DNA from: Anisus vortex
Taxonomy: Eukaryota; Mollusca; Gastropoda; Planorbidae
Reading direction: 5' to 3'
DNA: 64,000 nucleotides
Assembly: GCA_949126835.1 (NCBI GenBank)
Contig: OX421500.1
Span: 25,305,231-25,369,230, forward strand
The notes below the pieces were generated by a model, which searched no databases, was not told the DNA's origin, and was given only the letters and a program-made list of their open reading frames with translations. Below are positions 28,001 to 43,000 of the stretch, in pieces. Made by a program: the position numbers and the translations under genes. The number at the start of each line of letters is the position of its first letter. Position 1 is the stretch's first letter.

Positions 28001-31000
28001 CCTCAGGAAAGATAACAACAACAGAGCTAGACAGGCCTTAGAGTGGAATCCCCAGGGTAAACGGCATAGAGGAAGACCCAAGCGAACATGGAGACGAAAC
28101 ATACTGGATGAAACCGAAAGAACTGGAAAGAGCTGGGAAGAATTTAAGCAACTAGCAAGAGACCGTGAAGAGTGGCATGCTTTGACAGGGGCCCTATGTT
28201 CCACAAGGAACCCAAAGGACAGATGATGATGATTAAAATAATTTTGCTTTTAAAATATCAATATTGTCCGCGTGTTTAATTGTGTTCGGAAGTTCATTCC
28301 ACCAGAGAGGTGCTACGACGCTGTAGGAGCGAGCTGTACATATTTTTCTTTTTACGTTTGGTACTTTGAGTTGTAGATGGATTTTGTTTGAACACAGTCC
28401 TGTCCTCTCTAATATGTTTAACTCGACCATGGATCTGATGTGCTGGGGAGATTTACCATGAATGCTTTTATAGAGCATAGTCAGAACTTTGAAATGTATC
28501 CTAGTATTATAGGTAGGCAGTGCAAATATTTTTAGATTGGATCTCTAAGGGTTAGATTATCCTCTAAATATACGCCAGTATATTTTATTTGAGTCGATAT
28601 ATGCATATTCTCATTGTTAACTAGTAGGTAGGCCTGCTTTGTTTGGCATTTTTTTATTTGTTGTTTTGCTCCGAGTAGAATGAATTCAGTTTTTTGATGT
28701 ATTAATTTTAGTCTATTGCCGTCCATCCAGACTGTGATTTGTCTTGAACATTTTTTGAAAGTTGAAATTGTGATGGTCTCATTTTTAGTTGGTACACAAG
28801 TTATCTTTAATGAATGGACGTCGGCATATTCATGCATATCTATGTTTTGTACAATTTCTTCTTGCATCGTGGATCCATACAGCAGATATAGCACTGACCC
28901 TGCGCACGAACCCTGCTAAACTGAAGAATCCAATATTTGGGGTTCAGAGTACGCTTCTCCAACAATTACTTTGCAACTTTTCTGTCTTAAATAGCTGTCA
29001 AACCACTTTAGAGCTTGTCCCTCGATGCCGAATTTATCTTCTAACACAGATACTATGATGTCAGGATCTACTGTATCGAAAGCTGCACTTTGATCTATTG
29101 CCATCAATGCTATTACCTCCTGATGTTTCATTGACCACAGCAGCTCATTCATTAATTTGACGAGAGTAGTTTTATAACTATAGTGTGGTCTTCTTGTATG
29201 GATGCGAAGCTTGGACGCTCACTGCAGACCTCCAAAGAAGAATCAGTGCTCTAGAGATGAGATGTTACAGCAAGATATTGATTATATCCTATACAGAGCA
29301 TATCACAAACGAAGTGGTCCGCAATGAAATAGCTGCTGTCATCGGCCCATACGAGGACCTTCTCACCTCAATTAAAAAACAAACTGAGATGGTATGGACA
29401 CGTGGCAAGATCTAGAGGTCTTTCAAAGACTATAATGCAGGGCACAGTCCAGGGAGGAAGAAAAAGAGGTAGGCAAAAGAAGAGATGGGAAGACAACATC
29501 AAGGAGTGGACCGGCCTATCATTCATCGACTCCCAAAGGGCATCTCAGGACCGGAACAAATGGCGCGAGATAATGAACAGTCAACGATGGTGCCCCAACG
29601 ACCCATCCACGAGTTAAGGGATAGGTGAGGTGAGGTGAGTGTGGTCTAAATGCAGATTGATAATCCGGATTTAGATATCAATTTTATTGCAGTGCTCCAT
29701 TAGTTGAATGGGAGCTACTGGTAAAAAATTTTTTGAAAGGACAGGTATGTTGCATACAGGTCTGTAGTTATTAGCGATTAGGTCTAGCCCAGTTTTCTTA
29801 ATCAGTAGTCGGATAGTTGCAGTCTTCCAGCATGCGCATGATGTAAATGTTCCTTGTTCCAGTGATGAATTTATTATCTTGGTTATCACGGGAAGAATGG
29901 TATCTAGTATATCTTTTAGTAGCTTTGTTTTTCTAGCACTTTTTATCACATAGAGATTAGATTTTGTTTTTAACTTCCTGTTGTCCCAGACCTCTAAAAC
30001 TGTCTAGTTTGTTAACTGGGCTGACCGAAGGCTTGTAGTTTGGTGTTAAGTTTAGATCTTCTCTAACTGTTGAGATTTTTTCAAGAAAAAAATTTGCAAA
30101 CATGTCTTAGACTGTTTTGTTTTTAGGCATGGGGTTTTCTTTCTATGTAAACGTGTTATTGTTTAGGATTTTTTAGTTCCTCTGTGTCACGCTCAGTGTG
30201 TTCTACTTTCTCTTCAAGTAGGGGAGAGTGAGGATGATTGGGCAGTGGGCATAGTGGATATATGGGCCACCCCCTCTACAGCCCAAACAAGACATCCAGT
30301 GCAGTTCCGCACATAATGAAAAAACTCACTAATGTTGATTCCTCTACACAAGTGCTGTTTTCCCGCACTTTTAATGAAAACTAACTTTTTTACTAGCAGT
30401 TTTTGTTTTCAAGCCGCTAAAGCCAGATTTTCACACCCATTCTTCTTATTATAAGTACCACAATTTGAATACTAGTCTTTGGTAAGTACAAGTTTATGTT
30501 AACTTATTCTTCATAGGACATTTTGAAACTAGTTTTATAATAATATAGCTTAAAGCTTTTAATCTAGGTCACTTTCTATACAACTGCTTCCTGTGGGGAT
30601 GATTGGACCAGCAGTGGCTCACTTATCCCCACTGCTGCCACTTTAATGTTAATTTGTCTAAATGTTTCAAATATCGAAAAAACATATTAAATTATGCATT
30701 CAAACATATAAATATATGATAGAAATGCTAATGATCCTTTTTAATATATTTTTCGGCTATTTATTAGATTAATTATTATATAATATAGGCTATATAGTAG
30801 TCCATATACAGACTTTTTTAGTCATGACATGTAGAGAAATTGTATTCATATTTTGATATAGCCTTAAGTATACCTTATACATTCTGTTTTATATATTTAT
30901 ATATTTTAGGTGCATCATGCCTCGGTTTTATAAACGTAAAAGAACAGCACATGGGACAACCTTGCCAGAGGAAATGAAAAAGGCAGTAGAGGCAGTGGCT

Positions 31001-34000
31001 AATGGAATGAAGGTGAAGGAGGCAGCCAGACAGTACAGAATACCAAGGAGCACACTACAGCACAACATAGAAAAGGCAAAGTCTGGAGCTGAACTACAAA
31101 TTAACTATAAAAATAGACAAATATTTTCACCAGCAGAAGAATCTATTTGGAAGAATATCTCGATACTTGTGCAAAAATGTTTTATGGCTTGACTACCCAA
31201 AACTTGAGAAACTTAGCTTATGAGATGGCTGTTGCTTTCACACTTTCACACCCGTCCCAGTAGGACGAGAATAAAACAGCAGGCAAAGAATGGATGATAA
31301 GTTTCATGAGACAAAATCCTTGCTTAAGTATCCGACAACCAGACGCTACATCATATTCAAGAGCAACAGAATTCGGTGGACATACAGGGGTGATAATTTT
31401 TACCCTGCTTGAGAAAACTAAAGATAACAGGAGAACATATATTTAATCTGGACGAAAAAAGTATTACTCCAGTCCACAAGGTACCAAAAGTAGTTGGTCC
31501 GTGTGGTATTAAGCAAATGGGACAAATCACATCAGGAGAAAGGGGTGAGCTGGTGACCATGTGTTGTGTTATTTCAGCAGTTGGTCAAAGCTTGCCACCA
31601 TTGTTTCCACGTAAGAATCTGAAAGCCCATATGCTGAATGCTGCACCAGAAGGATCTTTAGGTCTTGCTCATCCATCAGGATGGATGACTGGGGATAACT
31701 TTATTAAAGTCATAGAACACATAATAAAAAATGTACGACCTTCAAAAGACTTCACAATAAATCTGACTTTAGACAACCATGAAAGCCAACTTTCCTACAA
31801 TGCACTAGAATTGGCAAAGAAAAATAGTATTTACATCATCACTCTTCCACCTCATGTAATTAAAATGTATTATTGGCCTTTTTAAAAAATGTTACTCAAA
31901 CGGCCCAGTTATCCCCACCAGTGGACCATATATCACCACTTTGATATACCTCACTAAAACATTAATAACTTTTTTTCTGTTCATATTACTGCCGTGCAAT
32001 CAGGATGTTTTTTTCAACTAAATAAACATACTTTCATGTAAAACTAACCTTTTCGTGATATCTTTTTTAGTTTTTGTAATATATTAATTTTTATGAAATG
32101 TGCATTTTCTCGGCCCAATCATCCCCACTCTCCCCTGCCTTTCTTTTTTTTAAATCAGACTTCTGTATTTAGCTCTTCTTTCAACAAACATGGCATTCCA
32201 CTGTGCTTTTCCTTGTATCCTGTCCATATTCTCTCCCTTATTCGCACAACACGTTTCTTCTAACCTACTACTTCATTGAACCATGGTTTGTGATCTCTTG
32301 TTATTGTTTTTGATATTTCAGGCGCAAGTTGGTTCATTTGCAGCCTTATTTTGTCTTCGAAGATATCTACTAGTTTGTCTACCTCAAATGTTTCACTTAC
32401 GTCAAACTCTAAGTCTTTAGTTAGTTGGACTTTGTCTATGTTTTTGTATTTTCTGTATGTTATAATTTTTCTTGTGACATTTTTTTTAACATTAATTACA
32501 CTATTAATGAGGCAATGATCCGATAAATAATCTTTGTTTTTCACATCTATTAATTTTTTATTTTCCCTCCTATTTGTGTGTATATTTGGTCTAGGATGTT
32601 ACCTGCCTTTTGTGTTGGATATGTGACACGTTGCTCGAGACCCAGTGATTCCATCTTTTCTCTAAATATTTAAGCCTCTGTGTCATTTGGACTGTTAATA
32701 TGTATATTAAAATCTCCCGTGATTATGATGTTTTTGCTTCAGCGAGAGTATGGTCAAGAAACTCTGTTATGTCCTGATTAAAAATGTTGTATATCATGAA
32801 TAGATTGTTTTAATCCATCTGCGTATTACAGGATGTTCTCAATAGTGATATCGATTGCTTAAATATTTTATAACTTCATAAAACCTAATGACTTGCTCAC
32901 TATTACTTAAAAGGATAAAGTAAACATCTCATAAGAAAATACAATATGCAGATGATTCAAAGTCAGATGATTTGATAGACAAAAAGACCATTGGAACATA
33001 TTTTTTTTTAAAGTACAAACACTCTATAAGCCAAATTATAATGGGAGTGTACCTTCAATAAAAACAATGAGGTTTCATTATGCACTGTTAAAATCCTATA
33101 GTTATATACCTCAAATTCAACATATTTAATAAAAGAAAATGGCCATTTATTGTGTACGGTTTTATGTATCATTTTATCTAAATTATATTCTATAGCATGC
33201 AAAAATTGGATGTACGGACCTGACTGTGAATTATACACCTCTTGTGTAAGGGAACATACAGCTTATTATGACTCAAAGTATGGAACCTGTCATTGTTACT
33301 CCAACTGGACAGGGAACAACTGTGAATATGACTATAATGAATGTGATTATGGAAGGTATCAATGTCAACCACATTCATATTGCTCCAATACATATGGTGG
33401 ATATCAATGCATTTGTCTGGACTATTATGGCTACATTGAAACAACACCAAATACATGTGAACATATAGGTAAGTTGTTTTATACTATCACCTAATTCCCT
33501 TATACATAGTTTGAATTGATATTTTTTGGATTTTGTCCAACATAATTCTTCCATTTTACTTATAAATTTTATCCACAGGTTGTACTGAGACTTTAACAAA
33601 TGAGACAGGAATTGTGATGAATTATTTTTACAATAGTTGGTTCCTAATTAGAAATGCTAGTTGTTCCTGGCAAATAAGTGTCAGTGATGGTCTAGTTGTA
33701 TCCCTGAGGTAAGCTGTGAAGTACATTTTTAAACTATATTACTGAACAGAACATTTGAAACATGGTATATTACTTCCAACATTGAAATGATGACTCAAAT
33801 TGTTATCTGTTAGTAATTCGTTAGGTTACATCCCTGTTAGCACAATGTACTGGCTCTAATGATCGGACAATGGGCCAAGATCATAGGCGCCCGCAGAAAA
33901 TTTTCTAAGGGGGGGGGGGGGGGGGCAAAATATTTTAGTAATGTTTTAATGTAGTTTTAATTTACTGAGCGCATTTGTATGGTGAATGGACAGAACACTG

Positions 34001-37000
34001 TAGTAATTGTAGTACACTGTAGTAATGAAGGGTATACTGTAGCAACAAATCTTTTATTAGCACAATATAATGTAGGCCTAGATCTATATAATAGACGTAA
34101 ACCATTCAAAAAATCTTACTTTAAACAAACAATATTACAACGTAAATTTAAAATAAAATGTATTATTTAAACAAGAACTGGAGGTCTGTTATCGCTACCA
34201 AACATATCTACAATTTTGTCCATAAACTCTTTTTTGTTGCTGTTCACTTTGTCTCTGTGTACTAACAACATGCACAATCTTGACAGACGTTCATCTGACA
34301 TTGTAGATCTAAGCCATATGCTTTTAACCTTTTTCGGCTCACCGCACCCTTTTAAAATCTTACCGCTCACCGCCCCCCAACTTAATTTTAATTAAACATA
34401 TAATAGGCCTATAATTAATTCTAAAACAAATTTATTTGTATTATTAATTTAGAAATATAAGAGACTTATTTAATAGCACTATATCATGTAATTTCTGTAA
34501 TTATTAATGTTTTAAATATAAACTCCTTAAATGGACAAAACAATTATTAATTGCAGGAAATGTTTATTTACAACTTTTTAACGTAAATTATTTTAATTCT
34601 CTAATAATTAAATCTTGTTATGAATACCACAATGTTGAATGTATATAAAGAAATAATAATAATCATTAAAATTTGTTAAATCACAAAATAGAACTTGTTC
34701 GGCATCACTATTGAATCAAACGTAGAAACATTAATTTGTTAATTAAAGTGAGATAATTATTTCGTTTCATTTGAGCTAATATTTCTGTACTTTTTTCTTT
34801 TATAAAAAAGAATTAATGGCTTACATTTATAACATTAAAATGATCAATCTGTAAAAAGTATTTGAAAATTATATAAATATTATATGACTAAAGAAGTTAT
34901 ATGTATACTTTAAAGCATTACAATAACTACTCAGTTTGTCTGATTACTACGTATCTATACCATAAAACGCATACCATATTTACCAAGACGCGTCACACAG
35001 CCATTTAGCAGATTTCGTTACATTATATAAGAACAAAGGGGACCGCAGTGACTACAAAAAGACAGAGGAATCTCCCTCTTGAGCATAGTTGGTAAGATCT
35101 TTGCAAGAGGCACTATCAAGGCTGCAGGTGCTGTCATCTAGAGTCTATCCAGAGTCTCAGTGCGGTTTCAGAAGCGACTTATCCACTATAGACATGATCT
35201 CCTCCATTCGACTGCTACAAGAGAGGTTCCGCGAGATGAATAAGCCATTATACATTGCTTTCGTTGATCTCACTAAAGCATTTGATATGGTCAGCAGAAG
35301 TAGACTCCTCAAACTCCTGGCAAAAATAGGATTCCCTCCAAAACTGCTCTCTTTCATTGCCTGTTTTTTTTTTTAGAAAACCAGGTGCACAGTGAAGTCC
35401 GCAGCGGTGTTAAACAAGACTGCGTACTTGCACCCACCTTGTTTGGAATATTCTTCTCGTGTCTACTGCACTATGCTTATGGAGACTGCAACGAGGGTGT
35501 CTACCTTCACACAAGCAGATCTGGAAAGCTCTTCAATCTAAACAGGCTCAAAGCCAAAATCTCAAGCAGTGTTCTCATAGATGGGGAGATTAATAGTAGA
35601 ATAGCTAAAGCCTTGGGCACTATGGCAAGATTTAACACAAAAAAAAACGAGTCTGGATGAGCTCACTGCTCACACGCTCCACTAAGTCACTAGTTTATCG
35701 AACATGCGTTCTGATTACCCTGCTGTACGGCTGTGAGACATGGAGCACATATTCCGGGGAGGAGAGAAAACTGAACACCTTTTACCTTAGGTGTCTCAGA
35801 CTCATTTTAGATATATGATTGCAGGACAGGGTTTCAAACGCAGAGGTCCTACGAAGAGCAGAGCTTCAAGACATTCGTATTACTATTACTCTCAGTAACA
35901 GACGTCTCAGCTGGCTAGCTCATGTACGCCGAATGCCACAGGGTCGACTTCCACAGGACATTCTATATGGAACGTTAGCTTCGGGACAGAGACCTGCTGG
36001 ACGTCCAAAACTGAGATTTGCGGATGTCTGCAAAAGATATATGAAACAACTCACTCTAAATTGACCCAAACAGTGGGGAGATCATGGCGCAGGATAGGCC
36101 CACTTGGAGGGCAGGAATCAAAGAAGGTTTCAGGCTTGCGGGAGAGGAGCGCGCCAATAAAAAGTCAGTGGAGAAAAATGTGGTCCCCTCCGCTACATTC
36201 AACTGCAGCAAGTGAGACCGTGCCTGTACGTCCAGGATTGGCCTCTTTAGCCACATGAGGGCCTGCAAGGGAAATGAATCGTCTCTCGAGACGTAAAATG
36301 CCGACGAATGTGCTGAACGATCGCTCCACCGTACATGTTGTTGCTGGTAATGTTAGCAAAACTAGTAAGGCATACGGCAAGGTAACAAGTCGATGAAATT
36401 TTGGCTACTTTTGTATTCTCGCGTTTTCCGAAAATCAAACTAACTCAAGGCTTCACTATCAAGTTTTAATTATTATTTTTTTTGTCTATTTTAGTTCAAA
36501 TTCTTTTTTATCTATCAATTAGGGGGGGGGCACTTTTCCGGGGGGGGGGGGCAAATGCCCCCCCTTGCGGGCGCCCATAGCCAAGATACAGGCCTGACAC
36601 TTATTAGTCCATACGTCTATCAAATGACATTAGACTATTGGGTTTTACAAACATTATTTTTGTACATTTCAGATTTAGTACATTTTATTTACCAACCAGT
36701 TATGGCTGTCAAAGATTTTACATTGAGGTTTATGATGGTGATAGTGATTCAAGCCATCGTATTGGTCGATATTGTGGCTCTGGCATACCCAGCATCATAA
36801 GATCAAGTGGAAATCATATGTTTATTAGCTTTGTCTCTGATGATTCAGATCATTATGGAAATTTTTATGCCACATATACATCACACAGTTAGTAGATTTT
36901 ATCTATATTTTTCATAATTAGTATAGCCTATAGATTTGAATGAAATCATCCTTACGCTTTTTGATTGTACTTTTAACTATTTTCAAAATATTATGAATAA

Positions 37001-40000
37001 GTCACATGACCAAATTTCTTTCTAAATGGATATAATTAATTAAAATTATAGCATGCCGAAGTTTTACATACGGTAAAGACTCCTGCAATAAAAGCTGCCG
37101 CTGTGTGAAAGATAACACTCAGTTCTGTGACAATATCAATGGAGAGTGTATCTGTAAACCTGGCTGGACATTGGGAGATTGTTCAACTGATGTGAATGAA
37201 TGCCTTGGAACTAATAATAAAGTATGTCCAGAAAATTCTGATTGTATTAATACCAAGGGAAGTTATATATGTAAGTGTCATCTGGGATACAAGTTAAATA
37301 TGACTACAGGAAAATGTGAAGGTAAATATTTAGATAATTAAAAGTTTATATTATTTTAATTGTACATGTCTCAATTTTTTTCTGTACAAAAATATATGTA
37401 GACCTTTATTTTTTAAAAATGTAAACTAATTATTACATTATCAATTTAAAGCTGAAAACGTTAAATATTTCTATCATTTATGTTTGTGGTCTTTAGTCTC
37501 ATCATTTGACTTTTGTCAATAAATCTATGTATTGAATTTTTATGTTGCCTAGCAAATTATATAATTATTTGAAATGACAGTTTGCACATTTTAAAGTTAT
37601 TATTCATTTTATATTTCTGAAGTAGTGTTCACATTTTTATCTGATACTATTACTGTTTGTTGACATGGTTTCATGTTGAAATAAACAGTGACTTCTTTCT
37701 GTAGTATTTGCAATTTCTGATCAGCGTTTTTTCTGTGTATTATTTAGAAAGTTCAGACTGTGTTATCAAACACTGTTCTCACTCATGTTATAGTATCAGT
37801 CCTGGAGAAGAGCAATGTGTCTGTCCTGATGGTTTGATACTTGATGAAGAAACAAACTTGACTTGTGTTGGTAATGTCATCAATAAGTGAACTAAAAATA
37901 TCAAAAATATATTGCCTTATTACGCTTAAACTTTATACATTTATCTTGAAAGAATTTAATCAATATATAAATACATACAAATCAAATAACAACTTTGCAG
38001 CAGATAGTATTAAAACTAAACCAATTCAAATGTTTTTACTTCCTATCTACAGTACCATACTATCCATATGGCAAAATTGCTGGTGACTCCATGCTAAGTG
38101 ATGACTATGTATCTATGGGCACAATATCTGTCAGCAAACCAATACAATTCAGTACAGGAGCTCCATTTGGAGATCAGTTTCTAACTTCTGCATTTGTAAT
38201 TTCACACATTTTTTATATATTGTCCCTTTCATTGTATTATACATATATATAAATATGTAAACTAAAAATAAAGTTTGCAGTGGCACTTATTCAAACATTT
38301 CTAATTTAAGTAAATGATTCATTATTTATTTTTTCATTATCTTTTCATTTTGTGTATGATAAACGTTTTATTTATTAATGTCCTTGATTTGTATTGCTGT
38401 ATTTATTACAAATTAGATTAACTTCATTGCCAGGTTCTATCTAATGGAGTGATTGGCTTCACTGAGAATATTTTCTCATTGGCTGGTGCAACATCCATTA
38501 GTGCACAGACAGATCTAAATCTAATTGCTCCCTACATGGCAAACATCAATCCTAACTTAGGTATAACAATACAGAGGAATGCCTGTTTCATTCATAGCCT
38601 TGATCTTAAAATTATTATGGAGTTTAACAAACAATGTAAAATAGCCGCCCCAAAAAAGATTAGTTATAAACATATACTTTTGTGAAAATACATATGTAAA
38701 ATAGGCCTATATAAAAAAAAATTAATACTATTGTGCTGTTCTATTCTAGCAATATTTGTACTGGTAATATAGATTTATAGAATTAAATCTAATGTAAAAC
38801 TTCTTATAGAGTCTTCTTTTCAATGATTATGTTTTATGAAAAATTAAAAGAAATATTTTTTAAAGTATTTTATAACTTTTATTAATTTTTGGTATTTATA
38901 TGAATTTTTGAAAGGTGAAGTTTACTTTCATCTTTATGAGAAATTTGGAAATCAATTTGGAGATGCACAGAAGCAGGACAATCCAAAGATAGCAGACATT
39001 TTTGCACGTGCTGAAAAGGATATTAAAAAATATTATTCACTGTCAAGTTTTAAAGTTAATATAGTTCTCCTTACAACATGGGCTAATGTGCAGCCATTTT
39101 CTATGCAGAATGATGTAAGAATATTGTAAGGTGTATTAAATTACTTAATAGTAATTGGGTATTGTTTTTATATTTACTAATTATTCAAAATTTAATTAGA
39201 ATTATTATTTTAATATGAAAACATGATATAACAATACAATCTGTCTGTCTTATTTAATTGTACTCTATCCTACAGTTAAGAAAAACAGTTCTTGTGTAAA
39301 ATCATGTATAAAAAAGTTATCTTTTTATTAATTATTGTATTATTCACTGACCTGTATTTTTAAAGTTGTGTTTCTTTCACAAATTATTTCCCTTTAGAGT
39401 TCAGAAGTGAATACTTTCCAGGCTGTCTATATAAGTGGTTGGGAAACTATAAATATAGAAGGTCATCAAATTGAAATAGGTATACTTTGTAGTAGTCTGT
39501 TGTTTAAATGTTGTAATTTTACATTATGCAAAGTTCTTTGTGATTTGTCTTCACATATGTTTTTAGTTTCATTACACAACTTCAATTTGTAGAGCAAATA
39601 CATTTTATTTCACTATTTAGAATTTATTCAAATGAAACATGTTAGCATAATATATTGGCCCAATATTGGAATAGTGGGTCTTTCAATATATTTAAATATT
39701 GGACCTATGTTGACCCAATATTAGACAAGTACATATATCAATATTTAGATTTAGTATTTGATTTGGCCAATACGGTGTGGTGAAAGAGAAGGACACAAAA
39801 AACTTCTTCATACAGGGAGTGTCTGTAATATAGAAGACAAGAAGGAATAATTAAAAGTACTAAAAACAGTCAACTGAAAATTGTACCTAAATATTGTTAG
39901 AAAAAAGGAATGAAATAAGGATTACTATATGGAAAAAGACTTGTCTACTTATGCCTATATTTATATTTAGATGAAGAGTCTGCTTATGTAATATTCCTTT

Positions 40001-43000
40001 ACCAATATGGAAAAATGAAATGGACATACAAACCAGGAAGGCTCATTAGTATTGGCACTACAGGAGAAGTATACTTCAATAGTCTCAAAGATTTAAATAC
40101 ACCATTGGTAGCATTACTGGATAGAGTACCAGGAAATACTGGTAAACTTTTTTTGTGTCATAGAATATAGAGTTAACTATGGTTTATATTTAGTTCATTT
40201 GAACTAACAAATAACATTTTCTTAAAGAAACTTTATTTACCTATAAATAAAAATGTAGCTATACATAAATAAATAGGCTTAGATATATATATATATATAT
40301 ATACAGAGAGAGAGAGAGAGAGAGAAATCTAATTTGTATCCTAATATTTTAGGCTTCAATGGTGTTGTCAGTTTTGAAGTTGGCAGAGTTTCAGGAATGG
40401 ATCAAACTTGTAACAGATATGTGTGCAACAATGCTGAGCTATTAAAAAATGGCATTTATCAATATGAGAGAAATGAACTGTACAGATGCCCATGCACATT
40501 GGAAAGATTAGGAAACCAGTGGCAGCTATTTGAGAAGAGAGGAGCTGATGAATCAATTTACTGCTACATTATCAGCCCAGTGGCAAAACGCAGACTTCTG
40601 AGAAACAACAAAAGAAATGAGGTATTTCATATTTGGTTTGTCATCCATACAAAACAAGTAGTTCTATATTATGTTTACATTATATTTTCATTATTGCTTA
40701 CTTTAGAAAAATATTACTCCTCATTCCAAAATAAATTACACAATGGTAATATTTTTTTTCCAAACTAACAATAGTGACACCAATAGTTAAATCACGAAAT
40801 CTAGAAACACTAGAAGACATAAGGGCAAAGAGTTAAGTAATAATAATAGGCTACATAAGGCAATAAACTCTAATTTAGAAATACAACCCAATAACAATCT
40901 GTTGCAATGCTCAGATAAACATACAGACAAAAACATGTTCCTTATCCCTTATGCGAGAACAAATGCATATAAGTACTCTTTCTTATCAAATGGCATTCGG
41001 GCATGGAATGGGTTACTTAAACAAACTAGGAAAACCAGTAACTTAACATCATTTAAAACATTAATATATGATGAGTGTAGAACACAATAATCTTCTTTAT
41101 AGAAGGAGCATCTGTAATGTAGAAGATAAAAACAGATACAAAACTTTAGCTTCTTTTTCTTTTAGTATAAAAATGCATGTCACTCTTACTTAAAACTTTT
41201 TTTTCTGTATATATTAAAGCTATGTTGCTATAAGTGGATCAAACCTACCAGTGATGATTGGAGGGAGTGGCTGAGAACATGGAGGGAAGCTACCTATATT
41301 TCTGCTTCACCAGAATCTGGTCATATCTTACCCAGAGATCCATGGGATAGCTATTGGTTTACACAAGAGAATTTGTTCATGCATCAAATGTGCTGTAACT
41401 ACTACACTAGAGATACATTCTGTAAAAGATTTTACAAATTGTTTCCTGACCTGGGCTGTTCAAACTTTGTTCCTTTTATTCTTCGTATGTTAAACATTTA
41501 TTTCATACGTCTGATAAACATAAGCAGACGAAAATTTAAACTATTAAGTATTAAACCATTATGACTTATAACATAGAGAATACAAATTATCAAGTAAAAG
41601 AAACTGAAAAAACAACTAATCTTATTCTTACTAGAACATAGAGAATACAACTTAGCAAATAAAAGAAAATACAACTAATCTTATTCTTACTAGAACATAG
41701 AGAATGAAACTTAGCAAATAAAAGAAAAAACAAAGAATCTTATTCTTACTAGAACATAGAGAATACAACTTAGCAAATAAAAGAAAAGACAATTAATCTT
41801 ATTCTTACTAGAACCAAAGGTTAATAAAAGTCAATGGTATGTCATTTGTGAAGTAAAATACTGCTTTCAGATTATTTTAGTTTATATTACTAGTGTAGTA
41901 GAGTTGACCAATTTCTATTGCCAGTACAAAGCTAGGTAGATTTACTAACACTCAGTAGAAACACATCACAGCTAGGTAAATTTACTAACAGTGTAGATTT
42001 ACTAACACTCAGTATAAACCTCTAAATTTAAACTAGGATTTAAACACAAAACCCTCACAATTGAATTTCACATCTCATCATTTTTAACATCTATATTCTT
42101 AAATATTTTTCTTTAGTTTTTGATCAACATGAAAATATCAAAAAGAAGCCAATATAAATACAAGAGCCAATATAAATACAAGATCCAATATAAATACAAG
42201 AGCCAATAAAAATACAAGAGCCAATATAAATACAAGAGCCAATATAAATACAAGAGTTAATATAAATACAAGAGCTAATATAAATACAAGAGCCAATAAT
42301 TCGAAAAAGAAAATCATTTTAATTTGCATTTAATTTTTAAAAAAAACTGAAAAAATGTGTTAGAAAATAAATAATAAAAAAAATTAAATATTTTTTACAG
42401 GCTCTGCTCTAGGAGATCCACATATTACAAATTTAGATGGTGTAACTTATACAATGAATGGTTGGGGAGAGTATATGCTTTTGATGATAGAAAAGGAAAA
42501 CTTAATGCTTCAGGTAAAAAAATCTTTGTTTCTACTTAATACTTACAACCATTTTCTAATAGAGTTCAATATACTACACAACAATGTAGGCAAACATGTT
42601 ATGTATAAACAATTAATAAAGAAATAATATTTATATTACCTAGTGCCGCACTGACAGAGCTGAAGGGAAAAATGGCACTCTAACAAATGCAACAATTTTT
42701 ACATCATTTGCTGTGAAAGAATCAAATGAGTCAACTTTTCAAGTAGAACTTTCAGTAGCCAGAACTTGTGAGTTAAAACACTTAAATATATTTCAATGAA
42801 ATATTAATTATTGTTGAATATTTCATCTATGTATCTGTAGTATGATTTTTTAATATCATAATTTAGCTCAACCATTTAGAATGTGTGTTTTTTTTAATAA
42901 CCTTTAGTGCTCTTTAAAAAATGTTAGTAAAAGTTTAAGATGTATAAACAATTTTTTCTTCTATTAAAGCAATGGTTATTATGGCAGGAGGGATAGATGT

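Larger units (their letters stand above)
28233..32830 (-). mobile_element. CR1-like LINE (endonuclease and reverse transcriptase), with two insertions
   Basis: Minus-strand pieces line up in order. 32830-32160: [12 protein letters not shown] and ILDQIYT of the AP endonuclease, then KPWFNEVVG. 30200-29650: reverse transcriptase start with [17 protein letters not shown]. 29180-28916: [15 protein letters not shown] and [15 protein letters not shown]. 28894-28532: adjoining fingers/palm region. 28478-28233: [16 protein letters not shown], the C-terminus. Frame breaks make it inactive. It is interrupted by an RTE-like fragment (29192-29637) and a pogo-like transposon (30221-32135). Confidence 0.85.
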
